DNA of 64,000 bases from Candolleomyces eurysporus. Taxonomy: Eukaryota > Basidiomycota > Agaricomycetes > Agaricales > Psathyrellaceae. The position numbers and the translations under genes are program-made. Of this stretch, positions 10,776 to 24,326 are shown piece by piece. The stretch is taken from positions 496,001 to 560,000 of the forward strand of contig JANBPK010000806.1 of the NCBI GenBank assembly GCA_027579435.1. Direction: 5' to 3'. Every line of letters starts with the position of its first letter. Positions within the stretch are counted from its first letter, which is position 1. Under the pieces are notes generated by a model. That model saw only the letters and a list, made by a program, of their open reading frames with translations. It searched no databases and was not told the DNA's origin.

Positions 10776-13700
10776 ATGTACCTGTACCTCTCCAATGCGC
10801 CAAGGACACTCTATTTGATCACTGACATCCACGATGAAAAGAACGGAAGACCACGGCGTGCTTTAGTATTTCGAGCAGCTGAAGGGAGCAACCAGGCTAT
10901 CGTTGAATTCCTGCGAGCGGACGAGGTCGATGTGACCAACCTCATTCGCCTGACGAGTCGAATAGTCAAGGGTTGTCTGGGGCTAATTGGTGTAGATCAA
11001 GGTGCGTTAGACCAGCTCATCGTGACCTCGTAGGGATACTCACAGAGTTATTAACCACCAGAAATCTTTCTGGCCGTCGTAACGAGCGCAACGGAAGTAG
11101 GAAACACACGACCAAATGGGCCCCAACCCGAGTCTGTTGCCAAAATCCATGAAGTTTCGTTCTTCAGCCTGTCGACCTCGACCTGGGACGACCTGTCTGC
11201 AGCAACCGATGGTCTTCTCGGTCCAGAGATCATAGACAACAGCTTCAGAGACGGTTCTCAAGCCCAGGTGTTCGAACATCCATGCGCGCCTTTATCCAGA
11301 ATTATATCGACTGGATCCTTCTATTATGCATACGACGCTCCATGGGACATCTCATCCAGACTATCCGTGCGGTTAGCGCGAGCTACTCGGGAACCTTTCT
11401 CTGCTAGAGATATCGGAACCTTTGATGAAAGATTCGTTTGGAACGAATACATCATACGGAGTCTTCTTGATTTCAGGGGACGGCTGGATGAAGATGAACG
11501 GGCGGATCTGGATCGGTGCCAGTTCCTTGTACGTTTCCCAACTATGCACTCCCATCGGAGACTCATGGCTTCATGTCCAGATTCTCGCAATTCAAGGATA
11601 TGTTGGCGTTTTCACGATGGGTCTGCCCGCTCCCCCCACCAATGGCACGCCTGCTGTTGCGACTCTTGCTCTAGTCTCGAGACTCGGTTGGAAGCGAGCG
11701 GGTACGAGATTCAATACGCGTGGTGTAGATGACGATGGTAATACTGCCAACTTTGTGGAGGTATGCTTTCATATCCTCTTTTTGCTTATACGACACTGAA
11801 ACCTGACGATGCTGTTGTAGACCGAAACCATCTTCAGCACCGACCAGCACTGTGTCAGCTATGTACAAGTTCGCGGAAGCGTTCCACGTATGTCTTTCAT
11901 TCCTTACAAGAAGGACGAATTGTTCAAGCATTCTTTCTTCTAGTATTCTGGGAGCAACAAGGCTTGCAAACTTTTGGGCAGAAAATCCAAATTACACGCC
12001 CACATGCCTCTCAACCTGCGTTCGAACGCCATTTACTACAACTCATGGAAGAATATGGTGCCATCCATGCGGTCAACCTGCTTGGTCAAAAGGAAAACGA
12101 AGCGTCCTTGACGAATGCATATGCACACCATCTGACACGGGCCAGACATGCCCTTGGCGATGACCTTGGTATCACCCATTTCGATTTTCACAACCAGGTC
12201 AGGATTGGAGGCCATGACAGCGTCATGCGGGAATTAGTGTATGTTCCCCATTCCATATGTGTGAAGTGCTACTGCTGACTGTCTCCCAGCCGGATAGAGA
12301 GCATTAAGGATCATATAGATCGATTCGGCTTCACGATGTGCGACGCAGACACTGACGAGATTGTCACTGAGCAGAAAGGCGTGTTTAGGACAAACTGCCT
12401 TGACTGGTGAGTTGGTCTTCGAAGTCTGCTCACTCGCTGGATCTCGTCTCATCTCTCCGTCTAGCTTGGATCGAACAAATTTCGTTCAAGATATCCTGTC
12501 ACGTACAACCTTGGACGAATATCTGAGTCTGGTGAGAAGAGAATGGCGGGTATCCAACACGCTATGGAATCACCATCGAGAATTGTGGGCCGAAAATGGG
12601 GATGCTCTGTCAAAGCTGTATGCTGGAACTGGGGCTCTCAATACGAGCTACACACGAAGTGGCAAGCGTACTTTAGCTGGTAAAATGAAGCAATTCCCGC
12701 TTGTACACACTGCTGATGTGTCACGGAATTCTAGGCATGCTTTCTGACGCGACGAAGAGCGTATCCCGAGCATATATCAACAATTTCCAAGACAAGGAGA
12801 AACAAATTGCGATTGACATGTTCTTGGTATGTTCAGTCACCCTCCCTTCCATCAGATCTTTGCTCAATCGGTTTAGGGCAATCTCAGTAACCAAAGACAA
12901 GTGACAATCTTCGATCCAATACACGATTCTGTGCGCGCAGCGTTGGAGCAGAGGTGGGCAATTCGGTCAATGTCTGCTGACTGAGACTGAGATTCGAGTC
13001 CTTTCAGACTACCTGAATATTCCACGACAAAGCAGTGCACCTTTCTCATAGGCACATGGAACGTGAACGGCAGGGTATGTTGCCGACTATATTCTTTTTT
13101 TTCTTTCGAGCCTGTTTGACCTGGGCGTGTTAGCCGCCCTCTGGTGAATCGCTCCATGACTGGTTATTCCCTCCACAAAGTGAGTACCAATCTTAATTCA
13201 GTTGGTCCAGGCCTAATCTTGTCGTGATGCACAGGCTCCGCCGAGTGCGTTTCACCTTTCTCTTTTAATTATGCTCCCGTTGACATCTATAGGCCGGATA
13301 TGTTTGTTTTAGGATTTCAAGAGATCGTCCCTTTGACCGCCCAACAAATCGTACAAACAGACCCAGAAAAACGGTAAGATTCCCCAGATTTCTTCTCCAT
13401 TCAGCTCTCAATCCCGTCGTGGGTCTAGACTGGCTTGGGAACGAAAGCTGTTGGATACCTTGGAGCGGCGTCCTAACAAGAAGGCCAATTACGTTCTGCT
13501 TAGAAGTGAGCAGGTGTGTGCCGGTCTTGACGTTACTAATTCCAGCTGAATCGACCCTGCGTAGCTTGTTGGAACAGCGCTGATTGTCCTCGTGAAATCC
13601 GAACTTACCGCTGTTATCCGTAATGTGGAGGCTACTACCCGTAAGGTATGCGGCGGAAGTCCGTCTGACTTGCCTTCGAAGCTCATGATCACACCTAGAC

Positions 13701-15003
13701 GGGACTTCGTGGAATGTCTGGAAATAAGGGTGCCGTCGGGATTCGGCTCGACTATCACGACACAAGCTTCTGCTTCCTTACTTGCCATCTGGCTGCTGGA
13801 CATGTCAATGTTGAAGAGCGCAATGCTGACTACCGTACTATTGCCGAAAATCTGCATTTCCTGCGAGGAAAGACCATACAGAGTCACCAGTAGGCTTTCT
13901 TCGCCTCCTTCAAATTAATTCACCGCTGACGCTTGCTAGGAACATCGTCTGGCTCGGAGACTTGAACTACCGGATAGACATGGATTATTATACGGTTAAA
14001 TCACTAGCCGAGCAAGACGACTTCGATACTCTCCTATCTGCGGATCAGGTATGCGACTCGATATCCCCTGTCCTTCACTCTTGTAACACGGATTGGGATA
14101 TCCTAGCTGCAACAGGCCATGGACAACAGACAAGCGTTCTTCGGCTACGAAGAGGGCCCTGTGCTTTTCCGGCCGACTTACCGTTACGACTATGGGACGA
14201 ACACCTACGATACTAGCGAAAAGATGCGCATACCTGCTTGGACTGGTAGGCGTCTTCTGGCTCCTCTTCGTTGCCAATTTCTTACACCTTGCTAAAGACA
14301 GGATATTATACCGCGGTGGCCAACTGGACCTTGCCGTCTATTCACGCGCAGAACTGATGGGGTCAGATCATAAACCTGGTGAGGCAACCCCCTGGTTTCA
14401 TGTCAGTCCCTTCGAGTTATTGACCTAGCCGATGTAGTATTTGGCATCTTCCGAGCAGAGGTTCGCATCATAGACCCAGTGAAGAAAGCTGTGATGTCTC
14501 GGATGTTGCTTGAAAGCGTGGTATCGACAGAGCCAGGGGAGCTGCTGGCCGACAAACTTAAAGCGATGACTCTTCCAAAATCAACGGGAGATTGTGAGAC
14601 ATTTGCGGTTCTCTATCACAGCAGTTCACTAACATCCTCTCTGCCAGTGCCACCACCGAGTACGGACAATGCCGCATGGTGGACGAGCTCAGGTACATAT
14701 TCTTTCAGCCCAACACCGCGCAACCGCTCACTGGAAGTAACAGATAACCCTGAGGGAGTGGTCTCATTGGTCGAGTTTCCAGACCTGGACGCATCGAAGA
14801 AAGGAAATCCTTTCAGTTCCCCGTATGACTCACCACTTTCAGCCTCCTCACCAACGACATCGGACGAAGAGCTCTACACTGATGCTTTGACATTACAAAC
14901 TCCCATTACACCGACGCCGCAGGTAGCGCGCCGTCCTCCTCCTCCTCCACCTGCACGACCGACGGCGACGTCCGACGGTTCGGAGAACGGACAAGTTCCA
15001 TAA
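10776..15003 (+). CDS. Synaptojanin-like polyphosphoinositide phosphatase (Sac1 + inositol 5-phosphatase)
   Basis: Removes phosphates from PI(4,5)P2 and other phosphoinositides in endocytosis and trafficking, like yeast Inp51/52/53. The ATG at 10776 gives [17 protein letters not shown]. The N-terminal half is a Sac1 domain; its CX5R signature RTNCLDC-LDRTN is split by an intron at 12409-12464, where splicing joins the two halves. The C-terminal half is a Mg-dependent 5-phosphatase: [34 protein letters not shown] and GSDHKP are all present after splicing. A disordered tail with [10 protein letters not shown] and a [11 protein letters not shown] stretch follows, likely an SH3-binding region. 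There are about 15 small introns. Stop at 15001-15003. The class is certain; which yeast paralogue it matches best is not. Confidence 0.92.
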
Positions 15004-15108
15004 TGCCCTTGCAGGAGGGACGTATTGCAGAGTTGTCAATAGTGCGGACAGTATGCAAGTACGATAGAAGTATGACAGGATGTACGGAGCAGGATGAGAA
15101 TAGACAGA

Positions 15109-16984
15109 CTAAATGATACCTTGCTTTTTCAAGTCCTCATAAGTCTTCCTGTTGTAAACATTGCCTTCGTCGTCTTCGAGTTCCTCCATAGTCTCCTGCT
15201 CGAAAATCTCATTACGACCCTCTTGCTTCAGTTTTTCGGCCACTGTTTCCGATATTAGCATTCACGCGACCAGGGTCATGGGGCAGTGGTACTCACAGGA
15301 AAGAGCGTCTTCTATCCGTGTGATCTCATGGAAATGTTTGGTATTGGGTAAACCGAGAGCTCGCATTCCGAATGCGTGTCGAGATTCCTTGGATACCGAT
15401 GAATTTTGAAGATCGAGAGAATACAAGGGATATAACTTACTTGGAAGTGTCGGTCAAAGTTTTTCCTGGTGAGGAATGATGAATACCGATCGCAATTTGG
15501 TTAATCGGAAGGAAAACTTACCTTCCCATATAGACGTGGTCTGAACAGATCTCGCATTTGTATTCGACACCTAGACCATGAAGCTTGTACAGCCAATAAG
15601 GGATAGGCTTCCCGTCCCATCCCAACGGAAGTTTGAGGGGATTGTAGATTCTTTCCTCTTCTTCCTCCTCCTCATCAGCCGCACCTTCTGTATTTGCTGG
15701 TGGCGGTGGCGGTTGAGCCTTTTCTGTCAATTCCTGCTCACGCTCCCGAGCCGTCAAAGAGAACTTTCGTTCGACGTTTGATTTGGTCTCATTGAGCACA
15801 GGCGCGAGAGTTACGAGAAGTGACGTGGTGAGATGGGTGTAATAGGCGGAATTAACGATTCGGTTCGTTGCTGAAGAGGTCTGTGATAACCCAGTTGTGT
15901 GCACTTCGGGTGTATCCTTCCCATTAGGGTTTACTGGGGGGGGCGTCGGATGTCGCCTGTTTCTGAGAGGCTTTAATGTGCTTTTTGGATGTGAGATGTC
16001 CATCATACACCGTTTGTTTTGAATAATGCTTTTGGCCTGGGTCACGGACAGCGATGAGATATGGACGAAGCTTCACCAAAGGGAAACTTACATGCAGCAC
16101 ACCATATCCCAGCCCCTCCATTTGCATCTGTTTTTGGTTTCTCGGCCTCCCATCCGGCAATTTCGTTTGCGTCCCATTTCTTCTTGAACTCTTCGTCGGC
16201 ACGTTGCTGCTCGGATTCAACATTGTGCAGAGGCTGCGATTTCTTGATGAAGGAGAGGAGATATGTGTGTAGCTCCTTGATGTAGCTAGAGAATGAACAG
16301 TGAAAACCTTGTGTATCAAAGTGCGATGGGGGCGCTTACTTCTCGTAGTCCTTGGTAAAGCGTGCTTCTTTCGACAAGTCCGAATGCACAGGCTGACTCT
16401 GTGCGGCGATCAATAAGTCAAGGTATTGTAGATATGTTGGTCTCTTTCCAACATTCTTGATATTGGTGAACGCAGTATGGTTGGAATAGAGGTCAAGGTA
16501 ACGTCCGTAGGATTCCTCGCCCGAGAACAAAAGTGCGATGGCTAAGAAACGTTCAGAACACGGAAATAGTAGAAACATATGAATACGCACGGTCTTCTTC
16601 GTCATAATCTTCTTCCTCTTGTCCCGGTTCGTCGAGAAAAGACGCGAGCTCCAAGTCGAATCCGCCGCCTGGGGTGGAATCAGGGTACTTGCCGTAGTGC
16701 TCCTGGATTTTGCCCAACCGGGCATAAAATTCTGAAAGATCGTTTGCCTTGCCCTGCGCGGACAAGGATTCAGACTCTGCATTCCTGGCATCCTCGTCCT
16801 CGTACAAAGTGTTCAACGCGGTAGCACGGGCAGTGATTCGGTCGAGGATTTGGGAGGCCTTGTGCTCATTCTGGAGACTTGCTTCCTGGTTGAGCGGTGG
16901 TCGTGAGAGGACGGTGTAGAGGGCCGTGTCAAAGCGTTCTATTTCCTCGTGGGTTTGTCGCTGAAGTTCGAGGAGAGAATCCAT
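15109..16984 (-). CDS. SF3A3: Splicing factor SF3A subunit 3 (SF3A60/Prp9)
   Basis: U2 snRNP component needed for pre-spliceosome assembly. Start chosen at 16982-16984 ([19 protein letters not shown]), as in the SF3A3 N-terminus, rather than upstream ATGs that run toward eIF4A-III. Recognisable blocks: [36 protein letters not shown] with [37 protein letters not shown] and [15 protein letters not shown] (matrin-like zinc finger); and the C-terminal C2H2-like finger [20 protein letters not shown] followed by [14 protein letters not shown]. It ends [10 protein letters not shown] with stop at 15109-15111. Several short introns. Converges on the phosphatase gene, 105 bp between stops. Confidence 0.92.
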
Positions 16985-17088
16985 GATGGGATGGGCGACC
17001 GAGGCGAGTGACGGACTCGCCTTTGCCAGCCCACCGCCAATTTTCAAACTCCGCATCTTCCCAACCACCACCACCACCGCTGTCCAAA
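16985..17088. promoter_or_regulatory. Shared promoter between SF3A3 and eIF4A-III
   Basis: Only 104 bp separate the divergent start codons, so both core promoters must lie here or inside the 5' ends. The plus strand carries CACCACCACCACC near 17065-17078. No TATA box, as is usual for fungal housekeeping genes. Confidence 0.55.
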
Positions 17089-18693
<1,605 letters not shown>

Positions 18694-21363
18694 CGTCATG
18701 GTTTTTGGTTGTGTTCAATGTAATTGACTCCGTTGTAAAATCGCTGACGCATGTCTGTTTCTCTTGTCCCTCGTCCGTGTATTCTAGTTTACTGCACCCG
18801 TCTATTTGAGAAATTTACCATAGATCCCATACCAGCAACGTAATGAGCTTGAGAGCTCTTGTTTCAGTGCCAACGCCTCTTCACACATGCCGAAGAGGAG
18901 GCACCATACCATCATCGGGCCGCTATGATCAAGTTGGACAGAGAGATCGTTCAATTTTGTCATTGTTTCAGGCAGACAGGGTTGGCATACAAAATACACC
19001 GGTACGAGGCGCCTAAGTGTTTCCGAAAACGTCCTTCAGCATATCTTCCAGCAGGTCAAGTCATCCCTGAAGCGACCGCCGAGTCATTGCGATGCATTTT
19101 GGAAAGAGAGAGCCATGCCGGTTTCATCGGGTTCGCACATGCTTAACAGATAACGCCTTGAAGGCAAACCTCTGGGAATTTTTCGTGGTCGTGCGTAGGC
19201 AGCTCAGCGAGACCTCTTCCAGCCATCGGCAACATATCGCGTCGGGATCGCCATGTGTCGAGACGCCCGAAAATCCAGTAAATTCATGATGCATAAACCA
19301 CGAAGCGACGACCCGTCGGTTACAAACCTTAACTTGGCCCTTTCATACGCGGAGCCAAGGAGACAGTTGCGGGACTGCCTAAGGCAACACGCCCTGGCGA
19401 CCAGCGTCTAGACGGACCTCCGAGGGTCGTGAATCATGATGATAGTCATTTGGTGCCTTCCGTGGTACGTTGAAAGCCTTGTTTTCATCCGGGGCAAATC
19501 TACAGCGAAAGTGAGTCGCCGGTCACGCTGTGCATGATCTAGACACACGATAGGCGAGGGGAAGCATTTCAGGCCCGGACACATACCCCGCGCATATGGA
19601 GTGGCGCGAGGCCGCCTTCCAGAATCTGAAGATGTGTTGCCGTAGGACACCCTCAATCTATTCGTATCACACGAAGAAGACGCGTGACAAGCCTCTGGAA
19701 GAACGAGGGATCATGTTGTCTTAAAAAAAAAATCGGGTGGTCGCAGAAGAACCAGAAATACTGAAGCGACAACTGGAAGGCCTCAATATTGCGACATGGG
19801 CTGTGAGTTTCGGTATGGATAGAAGTGCTGTAAGAGGGGTCGGAACAAATAAGTGTACGTGTTGATTCCCTCAGGTCATGACAACCTCTGACGACTTTTC
19901 GGGGGACAATCAATTCTAGCTCGCTAAATATGAATCTTCGAGTCTCGACTCGTCACTCGAGTCCGAAGTAAACTCTCGAGTTTCGAAGTGAATGCCGTAA
20001 GGTTCCTACGTCGACATTTTGTCGGGCAAACCCTATAATACCCAAGCCACTTCGTCGCCACTTTGACCGAGGAAAATCCCAGTCTTCGTTTTCAACACCG
20101 TGTTTGAAGCAGAAAAAACGGTATCTAAGAGCAAGGAGAGGCAGGGGGATCTTCAAATCCTAGTTGTCAGGGACCGAGGCCTGGATGTCGAAAGTTTTAA
20201 AATCGTGGGCAGTAGCTGGGAATGAGAGGTGGCCCATAAGTGGTAAGAACGAGGTGAGTTTTGTGATGATGAGCGTCTCGGCATCGGACATATCAACCGC
20301 GAAGCCCACCGTTTCCTATAGAGCAAAGGCAGAAAGATAAGTCTATGGGAAAGTTTAGGCAACTGCCAGCCTTAATAAATGCACTGTCTTCGAGCCACGA
20401 GGGATGGTTATTGCCTCCTTCGAGGATGCTTTTTGTAAAAGGGGAAATATTTTCCTGAAACAGCGGACAACTAGCTTGATTTGCGCACTGGTTTGACTTA
20501 CCCCGCCGGCGTCGAGATCAACCTAAGAATGGCATGTTGACACCGAGCAACTCAAAACTGGCATGGTACCCATATACTCCATGTCCTGGGATGGTTTGAA
20601 ATTTTGAATCTATACCTTTGTCTGCGCGGTAGCAATATATACTCCAGGCAAAAACTCCGAGCATGTGGCGCACCTTCTTTCTGACCTTAACACTAACGAC
20701 CCAAACACTAATAGGTTTGCAAACGACTTATGGCAGAGAGGGAGCCTACCGCTACATCCATATTCCCGATGAAAGTGCCGCATACGCTGGTTATAGATAT
20801 ATCTGAATTGGGTTTGGGGCAGTTCTAAAATTTCAGAATTCAAACCCTTCACATGTAGTGTGCTCATACAGCTCGGGTACTTTTGCTGAGCATGGTTAGG
20901 CATGGCCTGTCTCGCTATGTAATTGCCATGAATGCTTCCGTATTCTCTCGTATGTAACGTGGTTTCGAAAAGTAAGCTTCCAGATTACCGTGATACCGAT
21001 TTAGACAGAACAAGGTTATCGTTCCTCTCAAGGATAAAATCCCGTCATTGACTTGACTTTGCCGATGGATCTCAGGTAAATTCGAGTTCCCAACGCAGTG
21101 CGGACCCTCGATCCAGATGGCCTTCATGGGATGAAAAATCGTGTTTAGGCAATGTGAAATAGGGTCCAGCTTGCCCGAGTAGTTTCCGATCTGGTGGCTC
21201 TCTCTGGTGAGATTAATCCTGCATGACGTGCCGAACACACAGCACATATCATGCGGTACCTCTAGTCCATCCTATATAACCTACCCTCCTATCCTCCTAA
21301 ACGTCAGTCATCATTCGCCCCCGATTTTCTATTCACCACTTATCATTTAGTCTCTCTAGCACC
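18694..21363. other. Gene-poor 2.7-kb region
   Basis: Only short ORFs without protein-like composition on either strand. It contains a run of nine or more A near 19725, repeated CTCGAG-type segments around 19937-19978, and at 20595/20830 an imperfect inverted similarity built on TTTGAA/AATTTT words. No transposase, reverse transcriptase or LTR structure is recognisable. It may be decayed sequence or hold an untranslated RNA; nothing specific is supported. Confidence 0.5.
21273..21279 (+). promoter_or_regulatory. TATA box of the Cys-rich protein gene
   Basis: TATATAA, about 85 bp upstream of the ATG at 21364, followed by a CT-rich stretch (CTACCCTCCTATCCTCC) typical of fungal transcription start regions. 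Position-based inference. Confidence 0.6.
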
Positions 21364-21880
21364 ATGTGTTATTATCGTCGGTAAGCGGAGGACGCAATGT
21401 CGTACCTTATCGCCCCCACTGACAAGCCTTCGGTCATCTTGCAGCGTTAGAAACGTCTATAAACAGTATGTCCCTCTTTTACCGAAGCTGTCCAGTAGCT
21501 GCGCTGCTAACGCATGATCAGCTGCGGACACGGCATTACTCTGGCAAGTGCAACCGTTGGCTGAGGAGACTTCAATTACTGACCTATAAGACGGACTTAC
21601 TTCAGCCCGACGAAGAGGTAAGAAGGCGTAGTCCCTTCGCTAGTTTGCATACCTGACATTGTCACCCCCATTAGATTAAATGCGATTTACCAAACTGCAA
21701 GTTCAGTCCCGTGCATCCGAAGGATTGCCAGGGATCTCAGTGCATCAAGACCTGCTGGCAGTAGTGAGTACCGCAGACAATGAACCATGGACTCCGGACA
21801 CTCACTCTCTCCGAAGCCACCAGTACCCGCAACAATACTCGCCGCACATCGAAAAATTGTGCCCTCAATGCGGCAAGTAG
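21364..21880 (+). CDS. Small cysteine-rich conserved fungal protein (74 residues), unknown function
   Basis: Six exons by eye: 21364-21380, 21445-21465, 21522-21543, 21606-21617, 21675-21763 and 21817/21818-21880, giving 75 codons with stop. Product: MCYYRRVRNVYKHCGH at the start, nine Cys (residues 2, 14, 27, 32, 42, 47, 51, 69, 72), a CKFSPVHPKDC segment, and QQYSPHIEKLCPQCGK at the end. The CxxC and CGH patterns suggest metal binding (inference). Similar short proteins with a CGH motif and a YSPHI...CP.C tail occur in Agaricomycetes from general recollection, without a known role. Intron 3 uses a GC donor (GCAAGT at 21544) with a TTACTGAC branch site; exon 4 is a 12-nt microexon. The regular Cys spacing and closing frame support the model. 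Confidence 0.7.
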
Positions 21881-22215
21881 ATGGCTCCGAGGCTATCCCA
21901 CACGTCGCTGCGCGACGCCAACCGATATAGAACCATAGAAACATAGAGTGCAATCCAAAAAAATTGTAGAAGTACACAGCTGTATTGTATGGGCCCTTGA
22001 CGGGGCAAATGGAATTGAAACAATATCAATACGCCATCGCCAAGCACCCAGCCAAACGCCCTCGATTTCATCGGACCGAAAAAAAAAAGGTTATCCGGTG
22101 TCCAAGGAGATCAGAGTAACGGAAAGGGTTACAGTATGACCGAAGTAATGACGGTATGCGCAGGCAGGTCAAACCAGGGGGTGGGGTTGCTACCGTTCAA
22201 CATTTGAGGCGTGTT
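21881..22215. other. Intergenic, convergent 3' flanks
   Basis: 335 bp between the Cys-rich gene and SF3B6. Contains an A-rich run near 22080-22089. No gene seen. Confidence 0.55.
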
Positions 22216-22698
22216 TTATTCATCCCCAATGTCGTGCTTCTTCTTCAACGCTGCCAGCTCTTCTTCTCGTCGTGCGAGGTCAGCTTTAGCAGCAGCAGCA
22301 TCCTGTTTCGCTGGCATATGGTACAGAACGACGATATAGCGCTCCTGCAAGTGGAAGCCATTCAGATGGTCGAGAGCGTTTTTGGCCTAATGGAAATGCG
22401 TAAGGAAAAAGTCGACCAGAAGCAAGTTGGAAGAGGCCGGACGCACATCCATAACATCGTCATACACCACAAACGCCGTCCCCTTGGTCTTGGGCTCGTT
22501 CCCTATCCGTACTTGACGAATGCTGCCATACCGCCCAAAGAGATCATACAAGTCGTCTCCCGTGATCTGGTAATTGAGGTTCTTCACGAAAAGAATTCGA
22601 TTAGCACCTGGCGGAAGTTTTGACTGCTCATTTCAGTACCAAAGGAAAACAGAGAGAGCCACAGGAAGCACACTCACTGTCGGCCTTGCAGTCGCCAT
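22216..22698 (-). CDS. SF3B6: Splicing factor SF3B subunit 6 (p14/SF3b14a)
   Basis: RRM protein of the U2 snRNP SF3B complex that sits near the branch-point adenosine. Exons 22678-22698, 22447-22623 and 22216-22386 total 369 nt (122 residues; human p14 is about 125). MATARPTSKLPPGANRILFV leads into RNP2 (LFVKNL) and RNP1 (KGTAFVVY), preceded by DLYDLFGRYGSIRQVRIG. The C-terminal HMPAKQDAAAAKADLARR and LKKKHDIGDE match the SF3B1-binding tail. All introns are GT-AG. Very secure call. Confidence 0.95.
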
Positions 22699-23404
22699 AG
22701 TCGTCGGTCGTGAATACCAAGCGGGAAAACGAGCTTCACCGCCGTTGCATCACTGTTTGGCGCAACCTGGGACGGACAAATACCGGACCGCACGGCCCGT
22801 CGGAGCCGTTTGACCGTGGGACTCTCTGTACTTATGGGGGCCCATGGTCGCGAGCTTATAGTTTAAATCTCTAAAATCGTGCGCTGACAATACCGTATGT
22901 GTTTTTTTCCACTCTTCCCAACGCACTCTCCAAGATGAATTTTTCAAAACGACGAACGAGCATGTCGATTCGACTCTCGGTCGGCGTCGACGTCGACGCT
23001 GAGTAAAGAAGCCATAACACGCATACAAAAAAAATATCGTATCTCGACCGGTCTTCTTTACTGGGTGTCGTCGAGTATGGGATCTGATGCCAAAGGAACC
23101 CTCGATCTCTTGGGAACTCGGTGGATTCAGGTTTTTTTTTGCTTCCGACTTTTCCAGATTTCTTGCCTGATTGTAGGGGGGCGTATTTACACAAAAAGGT
23201 TATGGTGCGAGAGCAACGTGAGTAACTAGGAGTAAAAAGGAAAGAGTTGAAAAAAAAAAGAAAGGTGAGCCAAGGACATTGAATAGAGAACACCGATTTC
23301 TCCGAGCTATCTCGAAGTGGAGTCCGTTGGTATGTATGCAAACGAGATGATCAGCAGAGTTAGAAACGCAGAAACATATAACGAACACTTCGAGTCGGCT
23401 AACA
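22699..23404. other. Intergenic: SF3B6 promoter and PEBP 3' flank
   Basis: 706 bp between two minus-strand genes. Contains a palindromic GTCGACGTCGAC at about 22987-22998 and poly(A)/poly(T) runs at 23028, 23132 and 23249. The longest minus-strand ORF here has no recognisable domain and low-complexity Phe/Ser content. No gene supported. Confidence 0.55.
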
Positions 23405-24326
23405 TTAGAGAAGAATTAGCGCCGCCATAGAAAATCCGAGAATTTTCATCGCGGGGGCAGCGTAACGACTCGCACTGCCTGCTAGTGGAGTCAGAGTCGG
23501 TAGTGGTTTGGAAGTGGTAGATGAAGGTAGCGAGGTTGATACAACTTCGGTAGGAGTCGCTGTAACGTTGGGTCCACGGGTGAAGAAGTTCCCCGCAATA
23601 GGATCTCCTAAGCCCAAGGCTTCCGCGAATGATGACACGTTGAATTTGAATCTGGGATCCTCTAAAGTATTTGCGAAATAGTTCGCCGCTGCCGTGTCAA
23701 AATTTGAAGGTTGTGGGTAAGCGAGGAGAACGTATCTAGAAGTTTAATAGAAACCATGAGAACGAGAGAGAAACGCAGAATGCTTGTGACAAACCGATGG
23801 GGCTCAGAGCCTGCTTGAGGTCGGGGCTCCCAATATCTGAAGAAGTGCTCGGTGGTGTTCCTAAGCATTGAGCCCGACGAGCCCAAGGTGAAGTTGCCTC
23901 CCAGAAGATGTATAACTTGCGAGATACTGGTGTTGACTCGAGGTCTTGGCGAGTCAGGATCCACCATTATCAGCACAAAGTTTCCGTAGCTCTCTAAAGC
24001 TGTAGTATTATCCGCAACCAAGAAGTACTCGGGTTCCAACTGCGTTTCTTTACTCAATACCACCGATTCGGTCAATGCAGATCGTTACTACATAAAGTCG
24101 AAAACTTACGATTCACGGACAACAGTTCGCCCGGCACAGGTGTTATTTTTTGATTTGATGCATCAGAGAATGTCATGTTCAAGAAGGCGGAGGGAGTGAA
24201 GGTCGCAAGAACATCTGGGACCACTCTCTCATCGGCGAAGGATTGGATAACGTCGCTCAATAATTCCGAGATTGATTGAGACGCTGCGAGAGAGAAGAAG
24301 CAAAAGGCAGCGAGGAGAGGGAACAT
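23405..24326 (-). CDS. Secreted GPI-anchored PEBP-like protein
   Basis: Phosphatidylethanolamine-binding protein fold. The ATG at 24324-24326 opens a signal peptide (MFPLLAAFCFFSLAASQS). Then come VVPDVLATFTPSAFLNMTF and TPVPGELLSV (PEBP N-terminal strands), and VLIMVDPDSPRPRV, the DPDxP ligand-pocket motif. The usual second motif (RHW) is altered: VIHLLGG keeps His but lacks the following Trp. Several N-glycosylation sequons are present (NTT, NTS, NFT). The C-terminus has a Ser/Thr/Pro-rich stalk (TEVVSTSLPSSTTSKPLPT) and a hydrophobic tail MKILGFSMAALILL, consistent with a GPI signal. Introns lie near 24090 and 23740-23800. The ligand is unknown. Family call firm; anchoring inferred. Confidence 0.82.

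Noticed and set aside
18859..19146. 95-residue plus-strand ORF in the gene-poor region
   Set aside because: No recognisable domain, no splice support, atypical composition; could not be distinguished from chance.
19720..19732. Poly(A) run as a retrotransposed gene tail
   Set aside because: No upstream coding remnant or target-site duplication could be seen.
20560..20850. Inverted similarity of TTTGAAATTTTGAAT-type words, possible terminal inverted repeats
   Set aside because: Imperfect, short and AT-rich, with no target-site duplication and nothing transposase-like between them.
22871..23341. 156-residue minus-strand ORF
   Set aside because: Low-complexity Phe/Ser/Thr content, homopolymer-derived runs and no domain; lies in the SF3B6 promoter region.
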